A DNA stretch of 22,232 nucleotides from an uncultured Oscillospiraceae bacterium (GCA_944387755.1 CALXGC010000082.1:1-22232), one strand, 5' to 3'; shown: positions 14,596 to 21,760, counted from the stretch's first letter. Notes: generated by a model not told the origin, from the letters alone. Numbers and translations: made by a program.

Positions 14596-14632
14596 GTGGT
14601 CATGTGTCAGGAATGAGAGGAGAAAACGCTAT

Positions 14633-14902
14633 ATGAGGGAAATCAAAATTGCCACCCGCACCGTCCCGGACCCGCTGGGCCGTCCCCGTACCTTCCGCTA
14701 CAGCCTGCTTGCAGACACTGTAGAGGCCGGGGATCTCTTCTGTGAAAATTACGGCGTGCAGATCTCAGAAGAGGGCGGAGACACCGCCTCCGTCCGCGGC
14801 ATAACCACCAGCGCCCCACGCATTCACGCGCTTCTGACACAGCTGGTGGAGTATGCGGCGTGCCCAGCCTCTCTTCGGGACATCGTGGAGGACTGGCTCT
14901 GA
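14633..14902 (+). CDS. Small DUF6514-like protein, unknown function
   Basis: An 89-residue protein. It starts MREIKIATRTVPDPLG, has an FRYSLLADTVEAGDLFCENYGVQI stretch, and ends in a helical part closing with SLRDIVEDWL. From memory this layout (short beta-rich start, YGV-I strand, conserved final D-x-VEDWL) is that of the DUF6514 family of Clostridia; its role is unknown. The frame is open about 59 codons further upstream, but those residues are of the wrong composition. AGAGGAG precedes ATG 14633 at a good distance. It is a single-gene unit with its own -10 box and terminator. Confidence 0.8.
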   Translation: MREIKIATRTVPDPLGRPRTFRYSLLADTVEAGDLFCENYGVQISEEGGDTASVRGITTSAPRIHALLTQLVEYAACPASLRDIVEDWL

Positions 14903-14929
14903 CCCGGCCCCCGGAATCCCCGCGCCAGT

Positions 14930-14960
14930 CCGGCCGCTCCGGCGGCCGGGCTTCTTTATT
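14930..14960 (+). terminator. Terminator after the DUF6514-like gene
   Basis: CCGGCCGC (14930-14937) / GCGGCCGG (14942-14949), loop TCCG, followed by a T-rich tract. Confidence 0.75.
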
Positions 14961-14970
14961 TCCGGCAGAC

Positions 14971-15004
14971 AAAAAACCGGCCTCCCCCTTGCGGGGGAGG
15001 CCGG
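14971..15004 (-). terminator. Terminator of oadA
   Basis: A 12-bp perfect stem (15004-14993 with 14988-14977), loop of four, then six U on the minus strand (14976-14971), 30 bases after the oadA stop. Confidence 0.88.
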
Positions 15005-15033
15005 AGTCAATTTGTTCCGCTTGTTCTGGAGGC

Positions 15034-17028
15034 TCAGCCCAGCATAACCAGCTGGTCGTCGGTGTTCACCGTCTGACCGGCGGCGACGGCGATGGACTTG
15101 ACCGTGCCGTCCACAGGGGCGGACACCTCAATCTCCATCTTCATGGCCTCCAGCACGATGAGCACGTCGCCGGCTTTCACAGCCTGGCCCTCTTTGCACT
15201 CAATCTTAAAGACGCTGCCGGGCATGGGGCTGTTCACCGCCGTCTCGCCGGCGGCGGGAGCCGCGGGAGCGGCAGCCGGGGCGGGGGCCGGAGCGGCCGC
15301 AGGGGCAGGAGCCGGGGCGGGAGCCGGAGCAGCCGCCGCGGCAGGAGCAGCGGGAGCGGGGGCAACGGGGGCGGCAGCCACGGGAGCGGCGGCCGCAGGG
15401 GCGGGGGCGTCCGCCTTCGCCACGGAGACCTGGAAGGGCTTGCCGTCGATGGTGACGGTGAAGGTACCGGTCAGGTCCTCCCGCTTGCCCATGTTCAGAT
15501 AGGGGGGCTGATAGGAGGCGGCGAACTGGGGGATGGGGCGGCTGATATAGCCGGGCACCACGGGGGCGGGCACCTCAGTGTAGTACACATGGCCCTGCCA
15601 GGCGGGGATGGGAGCGGTCTCCTGGGCCTTGGGGGCGGCGGGAGCCGCCTTGGGAGCGGCCTTCTTCTCCTCCTTGGGCGGGAAGCCGGCCTCCCGGTCC
15701 TTGAAGAAGGCCATGGCCACCTGGGGGAAGGCGATGTAGCTGAGCACATCCTCGTCGCTCTTGGCGGTGGCGCCCAGCTCCTTCTTGGTCTTCTCAAACT
15801 CAGGCTCCAGGGAGTCGGCAAAGCGGCCCTCCACCAGAGGCGTGTCGCCCAGAATCTTCTTCTGGATCTCCGGGTCGATGGGGGCGGGGGTACGGCCGTA
15901 CTCGCCGCGGCAGTAGGCCTTGATCTCCTTGCCCACCACCTTGTAGCGCTCGCCGGAGAGCACGTTCTGCACAGCCTGGGAGCCCACCATCTGGCTGGTG
16001 GGCGTCACCAGCGGAGGATAGCCCAGATCGGCGCGGACCTTGGGGGTCTCGGCCAGAGCGTCGTCCAGCTTGCCGATGGCGTTCATCATCTTCAGCTGGG
16101 AGATCAGGTTGGACAGCATACCGCCGGGGATCTGATAGTTCAGGCACTGGGTGTCGGTGGACATGGAGATGGGGTCCAGGGTGCCGTCCTTCAGGAAATC
16201 AGCCCGCACGTCCTTGAAGAAGTCGGCCATCTTGACCAGAACCTTGTCGTCCAGGTCCACCTGATAGCCCAACTGGCGCAGGGCGTAGGCCAGGGTCTCG
16301 GTGGCGGGCTGGGAGGTTCCGCCGGAGAAGGGGGAGATGGCGGTGTCAATGACGTCCGCGCCGGCCTCCACCGCCTTCAGGTCGGTCATGAAGGCCAGGC
16401 CGGTGGTGCAGTGGGTGTGGATGACCAGGGGCAGCTCCGGCACGGCGTCCTTAATGGCGGACACCAGGTCATAGGCGTCCTTGGGGCCCATAATACCGGC
16501 CATGTCCTTGATGCAGATGGACTTGACGCCCATGCTCTTCAGGTCCTTCACGGTCTGGACGTTCTTCTCCAGGGTGTGGACCGGGCTGGTGGTAAAGCAG
16601 ATGGTGCCGGAGGCGTGAGCGCCCTGCTTGTTGGTCTCGTCGATGGCAACCTCCAGGTTGCGCACATCGTTGAGGGCGTCGAAGATACGGATGATGTCGA
16701 TGCCGTTCTTCACGGAGTACTCCACAAACTTACGCACCACGTCGTCGGGATAGTGCTTATAGCCCAGGATGTTCTGGCCCCGCAGGAGCATCTGCAGCTT
16801 GGTGTTGGGCATTTTCTTGCGGATTTTGCGCAGGCGGTCCCAGGGGTCCTCCCGCAGATAGCGCAGGCACACGTCGAACGTCGCGCCGCCCCACACCTCG
16901 GCGGAGTAGAAGCCCGCCTTGTCCATGGTCTCCAGGATGGGCTCGAACTTGCTGTAGGGGAGCCGGGTGGCAATCAGCGACTGGTTGGCGTCGCGCAGCA
17001 CCGTCTCCGTGAACTGTACCTTTCTCAT
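15034..17028 (-). CDS. oadA: Oxaloacetate decarboxylase alpha subunit (carboxyltransferase plus biotin carrier)
   Basis: A 664-residue alpha subunit. It transfers CO2 from oxaloacetate to biotin, and the beta subunit then decarboxylates the carboxybiotin and pumps Na+. The N-terminal TIM-barrel carboxyltransferase starts FTETVLRDANQSL. It shows RIFDALNDVRN, CIKDMAGIM and the metal-binding HTHCTTG. A conserved carboxylase domain follows (to about residue 470). After that come a Lys/Ala/Pro stretch, a small domain, a long Ala-Pro linker (about 540-600), and a biotinyl domain with EAMKM (biotin Lys 630). The frame is open upstream, but ATG 17028 has GGAGGT nine bases before. No gamma subunit or beta gene is adjacent. 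The oadB at the window's left end is the likely partner. A pyruvate carboxylase subunit B role is a weaker alternative. Confidence 0.95.
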   Translation of the reverse strand: MRKVQFTETVLRDANQSLIATRLPYSKFEPILETMDKAGFYSAEVWGGATFDVCLRYLREDPWDRLRKIRKKMPNTKLQMLLRGQNILGYKHYPDDVVRKFVEYSVKNGIDIIRIFDALNDVRNLEVAIDETNKQGAHASGTICFTTSPVHTLEKNVQTVKDLKSMGVKSICIKDMAGIMGPKDAYDLVSAIKDAVPELPLVIHTHCTTGLAFMTDLKAVEAGADVIDTAISPFSGGTSQPATETLAYALRQLGYQVDLDDKVLVKMADFFKDVRADFLKDGTLDPISMSTDTQCLNYQIPGGMLSNLISQLKMMNAIGKLDDALAETPKVRADLGYPPLVTPTSQMVGSQAVQNVLSGERYKVVGKEIKAYCRGEYGRTPAPIDPEIQKKILGDTPLVEGRFADSLEPEFEKTKKELGATAKSDEDVLSYIAFPQVAMAFFKDREAGFPPKEEKKAAPKAAPAAPKAQETAPIPAWQGHVYYTEVPAPVVPGYISRPIPQFAASYQPPYLNMGKREDLTGTFTVTIDGKPFQVSVAKADAPAPAAAAPVAAAPVAPAPAAPAAAAAPAPAPAPAPAAAPAPAPAAAPAAPAAGETAVNSPMPGSVFKIECKEGQAVKAGDVLIVLEAMKMEIEVSAPVDGTVKSIAVAAGQTVNTDDQLVMLG

Positions 17029-17147
17029 GTTGAATCGACCTCCAAAATACTGCTTTTGTAGCCTCAGAAAATTCGGATCTGCCTTCTCACTCAGCATTCC
17101 GGTCCGTGGCGCCGGCCCCAGGCTTGCCGGAAAACTCACTTGCTCCT

Positions 17148-17176
17148 ATTTTAGTATAACTTTCGCCGCAACGCAA
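17148..17176 (-). promoter_or_regulatory. Promoter of oadA
   Basis: Minus strand: TTGCGT (17176-17171), 17-base spacer, TAAAAT (17153-17148). The leader of about 110 bases shows no terminator or clear riboswitch. Apart from this, 17029-17267 holds nothing I can identify. Confidence 0.65.
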
Positions 17177-17267
17177 CCCCCTTCTGTGCAAAACCTTCAT
17201 ATTTTCTGTAAGAGGGCAATACATATTGGGCAAATAAAAGAAAAAGACTTGAGGGTTTTTCAGCCCA

Positions 17268-17690
17268 TTAGAACAGTCCCTGGAACAAATCGCACTGGAG
17301 ATCGGAAATTTCGTCCAAAGAGATCGTCAATCCGTCCGCCAGCCTTAACGTACCAGCGGCATTGTCAACTTTCTTGAGTCTTCCAGTCGTCACGACATAC
17401 GCGCCCCCGCTCTTTTTTTCGTCGGGGCAAAACCAAGTGACCGTAATCTCCGGCTGCTCGGCGATGTGCTCCAGCAGCACCGCCTGCCGCCGGTCCAGCT
17501 CCGCCTTGGCGTCCTCGTCCAGCTCCCTTTTCCGCTCGGTCAGCCGGGCCGTCTCCGCGATGGCTCCCGCGTGCCCAGTAAGGGCGGCAAAGGGGCTGAA
17601 AATAGCGGCCCGCTCTGAGATTGGCATTCGGGAGTGTTTGGCGGAAGTGGGGTGGGACAGGTGGAGGATATCGTCATATTTTCCGTTCAT
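17268..17690 (-). CDS. YolD-like protein
   Basis: A 140-residue protein of the YolD-like type commonly encoded beside Y-family polymerases in Firmicutes. It starts MNGKYDDILHLSHPTSAKH. It then has the characteristic ISERAAIFSPFAALTGHAGA and a charged helix (TARLTERKRELDEDAKAEL), and a beta-rich C-terminal half ending ISLDEISDLQCDLFQ. Its ATG overlaps the polymerase stop codon (ATGA), so the two are translated together. The function of the family is not established. It is thought to be accessory to translesion synthesis because of this constant neighbour. Confidence 0.88.
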   Translation of the reverse strand: MNGKYDDILHLSHPTSAKHSRMPISERAAIFSPFAALTGHAGAIAETARLTERKRELDEDAKAELDRRQAVLLEHIAEQPEITVTWFCPDEKKSGGAYVVTTGRLKKVDNAAGTLRLADGLTISLDEISDLQCDLFQGLF

Positions 17691-19201
17691 GAGTGGTGTC
17701 CTCCTATGGTTTCATTCCGCTCTTTGGCGGTAGCCCCCTCCTCCAGGTTCATGCCCTTCAGGATGGCGTTTTTCCCGTACTTCTTCTTGATTTCCAGCAT
17801 GGCCTCCTGGAGCTTCCGCTCCCGGAGGTGGGCGGCCTCGTCCGCCTGCTCCTGCCGTTCTTTGGCGGCGTAGTCGGTGAACAGGTCCAGCTGCTCTGCC
17901 TCCTTGGGCGCGTCAGCCTCAGGGAGCAGTTTGTTGGCGCTGACGCTCAGGCGGCGAATCAGCAGATTCTTGTCCACAATCCGGTCAAAGAGGACGCTCA
18001 CCGCCTTCAGCAGGTCATTGGCGGAGGAGGTGTAGGGAAAATTCTCCGTCCCTACCGCATGCTTGGGGATCTTCCGGCCATAGCGGTCGGTGGTCACGGG
18101 GCCGCGGTAGCTCTGACGGCGGCTGGGGTCGTCCAGGTTCTCCCGGTCATAGCCCACGGTGAGCACCAGCTGGTTGGTCACCAGCCCCTTGTCCACCAGA
18201 TCCAGGGCCAGGGCGTCCGCCATCTCCCGCGCCACCAGACGGGCTTTCCCGAAGCCGTAGGGACACTGGAGCACCTGGCCGGAGACGACGCTTTTATTCT
18301 CCGGCTTGTAGGCTTTCACGTCGGCGATGGTGCAGGGCTCCCACCCCCAGGCGTGGTCAATGAGAATTTCCGCGTTGACGCCGAAGAGCCTGTACAGCAG
18401 TTCCTCGTTGTGGTACTCCCCAGGCTTGCCGATGGAGCACCGGGCCACGTCCCCCATGGTGTACATCCCGTGGGCCTCCAGCTTGTTTGCATAGCCCTTC
18501 CCCACCCGCCAGAAGTCGGTGAGAGGCCGGTGGTTCCACAGAAGCCGCCGGTAGCTCATCTCGTTCAGCTTTGCGATGCGCACCCCATCCTTATCCGCCT
18601 GGACATGCTTGGCCACGATGTCCATGGCGATTTTGGCCAGATACAGGTTGGCGCCCATCCCCGCCGCGGCGGTGATGCCGGTGGTCTTTAGAATGTCCAG
18701 AATGATGGTCCGGGTCAGTTCCCGGGCGGTCATCTTGTAGGTGTCCAGATAATTGGTGATGTCCATGAACACCTCGTCGATGGAGTAGGGAAAGATGTCC
18801 TCCGGGGCCACATATTTCAGATACACGCTGTAGATTTTCGTGCTCCAATCGATATAGTGGGCCATCCGGGGCGGGGCCACGAGATAGTCCAGGGCCAGTG
18901 AGGGATTTTGCTGTACCTCTGGGTCGTGCCAGGAGGAGCCGGTGAGCTGATGGCCGGGGGCGTTCCACTTCCGCCTGGCGTTCACCTCCGCCACCCGCTG
19001 CACCACCTCGAACAGCCGCGCCCGGCCAGAGATTCCGTAGGCTTTCAGGGAGGGGGAGACAGCCAGGCAGATGGTCTTCTCGGTGCGCCGCTTGTCGGCC
19101 ACCACCAGGTTGGTGGTCATGGGGTCCAGGCCCCGCTCCACACATTCCACGCTGGCGTAAAAACTTTTCAGGTCACAGCAGATGTAGGTGCGCTCTTTCA
19201 T
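17687..19201 (-). CDS. Y-family DNA polymerase (UmuC/DinB-like)
   Basis: A 504-residue translesion polymerase. The first catalytic Asp lies in ICCDLKSFYASVECV (about residue 10). The second acidic pair is D142-E143 in YSIDEVFMDIT. The helix-hairpin-helix and thumb region follows (LTDFWRVGKGYANKLEAHGM). The little-finger domain begins near SVVSGQVLQCPYGFGKARLV. The length and the SGQVLQ motif fit the UmuC/UvrX-like group often carried on mobile elements rather than chromosomal DinB. The ATG at 19201 follows a G-rich stretch that can act as the ribosome site. No clear LexA box is seen upstream. It sits next to a prophage fragment on the opposite strand. Confidence 0.93.
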   Translation of the reverse strand: MKERTYICCDLKSFYASVECVERGLDPMTTNLVVADKRRTEKTICLAVSPSLKAYGISGRARLFEVVQRVAEVNARRKWNAPGHQLTGSSWHDPEVQQNPSLALDYLVAPPRMAHYIDWSTKIYSVYLKYVAPEDIFPYSIDEVFMDITNYLDTYKMTARELTRTIILDILKTTGITAAAGMGANLYLAKIAMDIVAKHVQADKDGVRIAKLNEMSYRRLLWNHRPLTDFWRVGKGYANKLEAHGMYTMGDVARCSIGKPGEYHNEELLYRLFGVNAEILIDHAWGWEPCTIADVKAYKPENKSVVSGQVLQCPYGFGKARLVAREMADALALDLVDKGLVTNQLVLTVGYDRENLDDPSRRQSYRGPVTTDRYGRKIPKHAVGTENFPYTSSANDLLKAVSVLFDRIVDKNLLIRRLSVSANKLLPEADAPKEAEQLDLFTDYAAKERQEQADEAAHLRERKLQEAMLEIKKKYGKNAILKGMNLEEGATAKERNETIGGHHS

Positions 19202-19230
19202 GTCTCCGCCCCCCCTTTCGTTTTAGTATC

Positions 19231-19291
19231 TCACAGGAACTGTCCCATTATCGGGTCCAGCCCAATACAGCGCCCAGTTCCTCACAGGACC
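19231..19291. repeat. Short repeats upstream of the polymerase
   Basis: CTCACAGGA occurs twice in direct order, and AGGAACTG / CAGTTCCT form an inverted pair around a spacer of roughly 27 bases. This lies within the 271-base gap 19202-19472 and could be an operator. It does not match the Firmicute LexA box. Confidence 0.35.
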
Positions 19292-19359
19292 TCCGGCGTG
19301 GTGTAGACGGAGATGGGCCAGCCGTAGGGTGCACCCCCCCTTTGGCGTTCTTCAATGGC

Positions 19360-19365
19360 ATTATA
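19360..19365 (-). promoter_or_regulatory. Candidate extended -10 promoter for the polymerase
   Basis: Minus strand TATAAT (19365-19360) with TGT in front. There is no good -35 box 17 bases upstream. It would give a leader of about 150 bases. Confidence 0.4.
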
Positions 19366-19413
19366 ACACAGGGGGCGCTGTGGCTGCTATCCCTGTTCTT
19401 GGGACAAAAGCAC

Positions 19414-19445
19414 GGCTCCCTCTATCAAAACAATAGAGCGGAGCC
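19414..19445. repeat. Stem-loop at the prophage junction
   Basis: GGCTCC-CTCTAT (19414-19425) pairs with ATAGAG-C-GGAGCC (19433-19445), 12 bp with one bulged base, loop CAAAACA. It overlaps the point where phage capsid coding similarity begins (about 19437), just after an in-frame TAG at 19434-19436. Confidence 0.6.
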
Positions 19446-19472
19446 ACCCGGCGGCTCGATACCGCCATCCGC

Positions 19473-20423
19473 ATGAACATTTTGGACGGCACAAAGCAAA
19501 TCGCCCAGGAGGCGCAGCGTCAGATTGGAGAGCAGGCCGGCGCTGACGGTGTGGAGCTTTCCTCCCACCCCTATTCAGCCCTGGACCACGAACCGGCCCA
19601 GGGGCGGCAGTTCAGCCTGGAGGAATATCAGAAAATGCAGTCCGGAAGGGACTTCCAGGATGCAGACGGGAATCAATACGCCGGTTTCCGGCGGGCCATC
19701 TCTCAATGGAATTGCCGGCACTTTGCCAGCTATATCATTCTGGGCGTTTCGCCCCGGCGGTATACGGACCAGCAGCTCCGGCAGTGGCGGGAGGCCAACC
19801 ATAAGGGCTGCGAGATTGACGGCCAGCACTACACCATCTACCAGGCCAGCCAGCTCATGCGAAAGCTGGAAACTAAAATCCAGCAGCAGAAAGACATCGC
19901 CACGCTTGCCAAAGCCTCCGGGGATGATGTTCTCCGCCGGGAGGCCCAGGCCAACATCCGGGACTTAAAAGCTAAATATGCGCAGGCAGCTAAAAAGGCC
20001 GGACTGCGGCAGCGGACGGACAAAATGGCTGTGGAGAGCTATTCTGAAACGAAAGCAGAAGCCCAAGTTGCAGACAGGAGCGCACAATCTATTAGCCGCG
20101 CAAGAGAGGCTGTCCGCAGTGGCAAGTACCCATTGACCATCAATCAAGAAAAGCAGATGCGGCATATGGCAGGAAGCTCCGTCAGTGGGCGCAGCGTGAT
20201 TACAATTTCAATGGAAGAGTTGCAAGAAATCATATGGCAAACGGCCGGAACTGGTAGAATGAGGACAGCCAAGAGTGGAGAATGGGATGGAAAAGAAATC
20301 ATTGACATAGGGAAGGCTATTGGCTACACAATTAACAAAGAAAATGTTATAATTGAAACGACCAGAGTTAAGATCCATTACAGTAAAACCGGAATACATG
20401 TTGTCCCTTATTCTGGGAGGTGA
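19473..20423 (+). CDS. Truncated phage minor capsid protein with C-terminal toxin domain (polymorphic toxin type 50)
   Basis: A 316-residue two-part protein. Residues 1-140 resemble the C-terminal part of Siphoviridae minor capsid protein 2: GADGVELSSHPYSALDHEPAQG then QFSLEEYQ, WNCRHFASYIILGVSP and a coiled region. A helical linker (150-215) leads to residues 220-316. These read as Ntox50, a predicted RNase of polymorphic toxin systems: EKQMRHMAG (H231), then TAGTG (257-261), W271 with GKEIIDIGKAIG, and IHYSKTGIHVVP. In-frame capsid-like codons (about 19440-19472, reading ATRRLDTAIR) continue upstream of the ATG to a stop at 19434, so the gene has lost its 5' part. No ribosome site stands before ATG 19473, so expression is uncertain. 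The toxin end is visibly more AT-rich than the capsid end. Confidence 0.72.
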   Translation: MNILDGTKQIAQEAQRQIGEQAGADGVELSSHPYSALDHEPAQGRQFSLEEYQKMQSGRDFQDADGNQYAGFRRAISQWNCRHFASYIILGVSPRRYTDQQLRQWREANHKGCEIDGQHYTIYQASQLMRKLETKIQQQKDIATLAKASGDDVLRREAQANIRDLKAKYAQAAKKAGLRQRTDKMAVESYSETKAEAQVADRSAQSISRAREAVRSGKYPLTINQEKQMRHMAGSSVSGRSVITISMEELQEIIWQTAGTGRMRTAKSGEWDGKEIIDIGKAIGYTINKENVIIETTRVKIHYSKTGIHVVPYSGR

Positions 20424-20428
20424 TCCAT

Positions 20429-20647
20429 TTGAGAATTAAACACCCGGATGACTATTGGGGGAAAAAGATCGCCCTTCATTTCGCGGATGGCGATACAATG
20501 ATCTGTGAATTGATCGGGTACAGCTTCGACTATGACGATGATGGAAACGAGTTTGCGGAATTAGATGTCGAAACGATACCGGGCGGAAGAGAAATTGGAC
20601 TTACTGAAATGGAGATTGATCATATCGAAATCCTCGGTGATGTGTGA
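20429..20647 (+). CDS. Small acidic protein, candidate immunity protein
   Basis: A 72-residue protein starting with TTG 20429, eight bases after a strong GGGAGG that lies inside the toxin gene's end. A GTG at 20420 overlaps that ribosome site and is unlikely. It is very acidic (about 19 Asp/Glu against 5 Lys/Arg), with a beta-rich pattern: KKIALHFADGDTMICELIGY, then an acidic turn, then FAELDVETI and ending in IDHIEILGDV. The fold may be LSm/SH3-like, but I do not recognise a named family. Position directly behind the toxin domain, coupling and acidity make an immunity protein the natural reading; this is inference. Confidence 0.75.
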   Translation: MRIKHPDDYWGKKIALHFADGDTMICELIGYSFDYDDDGNEFAELDVETIPGGREIGLTEMEIDHIEILGDV

Positions 20648-20778
20648 TGGATGAAAAAGCAATTGAGGCCATCTTGGCCATTATCAAGCGCGGGAATGAT
20701 GCCGTAATCCGAAAAAAGGGCGGCGGGTACATCATTTTGGAGGACAAGCGAACAATTAAATATAGCTCCTCTGACTGA
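20647..20778 (+). CDS. 43-residue protein of unknown function in the toxin cassette
   Basis: The ATG overlaps the previous stop by one base (TGATG), so translation is coupled. The protein begins MDEKAIEAILAIIKRGND, a helix, and continues with a short basic beta part (AVIRKKGGGYIILEDKR). I recall similar tiny proteins near phage genes in Clostridia, but no function. A strong terminator follows, so toxin gene, acidic gene and this ORF form one unit. Confidence 0.6.
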   Translation: MDEKAIEAILAIIKRGNDAVIRKKGGGYIILEDKRTIKYSSSD

Positions 20779-20800
20779 TTGGAGTTAGAGAAGGACCATC

Positions 20801-20845
20801 GGGGTCAACTTGCAAGAAGTTCTTGCAGGTTGGCCCCCTTTTTTT
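20801..20845 (+). terminator. Terminator of the toxin cassette
   Basis: A long hairpin with GGGGTCAAC (20801-20809) against GTTGGCCCC (20829-20837) and an inner TGCAAGAA/TTCTTGCA stem, followed by seven T (20839-20845). Confidence 0.9.
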
Positions 20846-20972
20846 GCCTGGTAAAACCCGCGCCGGCGGTTTTTATACTTCCTCCTGGCATGGAGGTTTA
20901 ACTATGCCCGCCCTCTCGCTGTGGTGCAGCGGCTTTATAAATCAAAACCGTTCAGGGGCAGAAAGGACAGCT

Positions 20973-21101
20973 ATGGATTTCACAAGCATTTTCAACGGCG
21001 AGGCGCTGACTTTGGAACAGTTCACGGAGAGAACGAAGGCTATGAAGCTGGCGGACCTGTCCGGCGGCGAGTATGTCGCCAAGGGCAAGTACGAGGAGTG
21101 A
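20973..21101 (+). pseudogene. Truncated phage scaffold protein (GP20-like), N-terminal fragment
   Basis: A 42-codon ORF reading MDFTSIFNGEALTLEQFTER then a basic stretch and LADLSGGEYVAKGKYEE. This matches the N-terminal end of phage scaffold proteins of the GP20 type, which normally run to 150-200 residues. The stop at 21099 cuts it off, and the frames behind it do not resume scaffold-like sequence, so the rest was deleted. AAAGGA stands before ATG 20973. An in-frame ATG at 20904 with GGAGG also exists and would add 23 unrelated-looking residues. Confidence 0.6.
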
Positions 21102-21220
21102 TACTGCGCCCTCTGTCTGCTGGCCTTATTACCTCATCTGGCTGATGAAACAACAAGTGGGTTTCATGCGGTTCCCCACCACATCTAAACCGTAAATCCA
21201 TTATACGAGGAGCTGATTTT

Positions 21221-21514
21221 ATGCCGTACATCAGGCCAACCCCCAACCCATCCGGAGCCTACCCCGCGCCGCAGTCCACCCCCTTCAAGGGGGCTGTTTC
21301 CCTGACGGAGGAGCAGGCGGAAGTAGTCCTCCAGTACAACGGCTTCGTTACCATTACCGCCAGCCAGACCGGCGCGTCCGTCTCCCCCAACCTGGAGGCC
21401 TGGGAGACCTGGAAGGCCTCGCTGCCACCGGAGCCTGAGCCGGAGCCGCTCCAGGAGTATGTGACATATGGGGAGCTGGCGGCGGCCATCCGGGAGGGCG
21501 TCAACTCGGTTTGA
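21221..21514 (+). CDS. Small phage protein, unknown
   Basis: A 97-residue protein with a good ribosome site (GAGGAG, about ten bases before ATG 21221). It starts MPYIRPTPNPSGAYPAPQST and has an acidic middle, LTEEQAEVVLQYNGFVTI. PNLEAWETWKASLPPEPEPE then leads to a helix, YVTYGELAAAIREGV. From memory, proteins of this layout lie between tail and lysis genes of Oscillospiraceae prophages; the function is unknown. It is intact, unlike the scaffold fragment upstream. Confidence 0.75.
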   Translation: MPYIRPTPNPSGAYPAPQSTPFKGAVSLTEEQAEVVLQYNGFVTITASQTGASVSPNLEAWETWKASLPPEPEPEPLQEYVTYGELAAAIREGVNSV

Positions 21515-21760
21515 CCCCTTCCGCCCGGTACCTCCCCCGTTGTTTTTACCCCTTCCGCCTCGCTTTGCTCGGCACCTCCCCTGAAGGGGGAGGCTTTGGC
21601 GGCGCGCCGGGGCCGTCGCGCCCTACACACACGTCCGTTGGTTGTGTAGGGGCGGCCCTTGCGGCCGCCCGCCCCCCTGTGAAAGGGGGCGGAGGATTCC
21701 GAAACGGCGGGCGCACAATGTGCGCCCCTACAAGGACGGGCGCGCCGGTATCAAAAGTCA
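21515..21760. repeat. Nested palindromic intergenic repeat block
   Basis: This gene-free stretch is packed with inverted repeats: CCTCCCC/GGGGGAGG near 21575-21592, CCCTACACA (21621-21629) / TGTGTAGGG (21643-21651), GGCGGCC/GGCCGCC near 21651-21668, and GGGCGCACA/TGTGCGCCC near 21709-21727. TGTAGGGGCG (about 21645) and CGCCCCTACA (about 21722) form outer inverted ends. GGCGCGCCGG occurs near both sides. ACCCCTTCCGCC occurs twice near the start. It looks like dispersed MITE-like or REP-like repeats known in gut Clostridia. No ORF belongs here. Confidence 0.75.

Noticed and set aside
13041..14603. A 520-codon open frame on the minus strand opposite rqcH
   Set aside because: Antisense shadow of rqcH. 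No ribosome site and no family resemblance.
15240..15420. GC-rich direct-repeat array resembling a tandem repeat
   Set aside because: It codes for the Ala-Pro linker of OadA. The repetition follows from the amino-acid composition, a known feature of biotin-carrier linkers.
14860..17061. A 733-codon open frame on the plus strand opposite oadA
   Set aside because: It is the antisense shadow of a GC-rich, Ala/Pro-rich gene, with composition dominated by Gly, His, Leu and Val and no recognisable domain. oadA explains the region fully.
19202..19310. LexA box for the polymerase gene
   Set aside because: GAAC and GTTC half-sites are present but too far apart for the Firmicute LexA palindrome.
21515..21760. 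CRISPR array
   Set aside because: The repeats are palindromes of differing sequence and spacing, without regular spacers.
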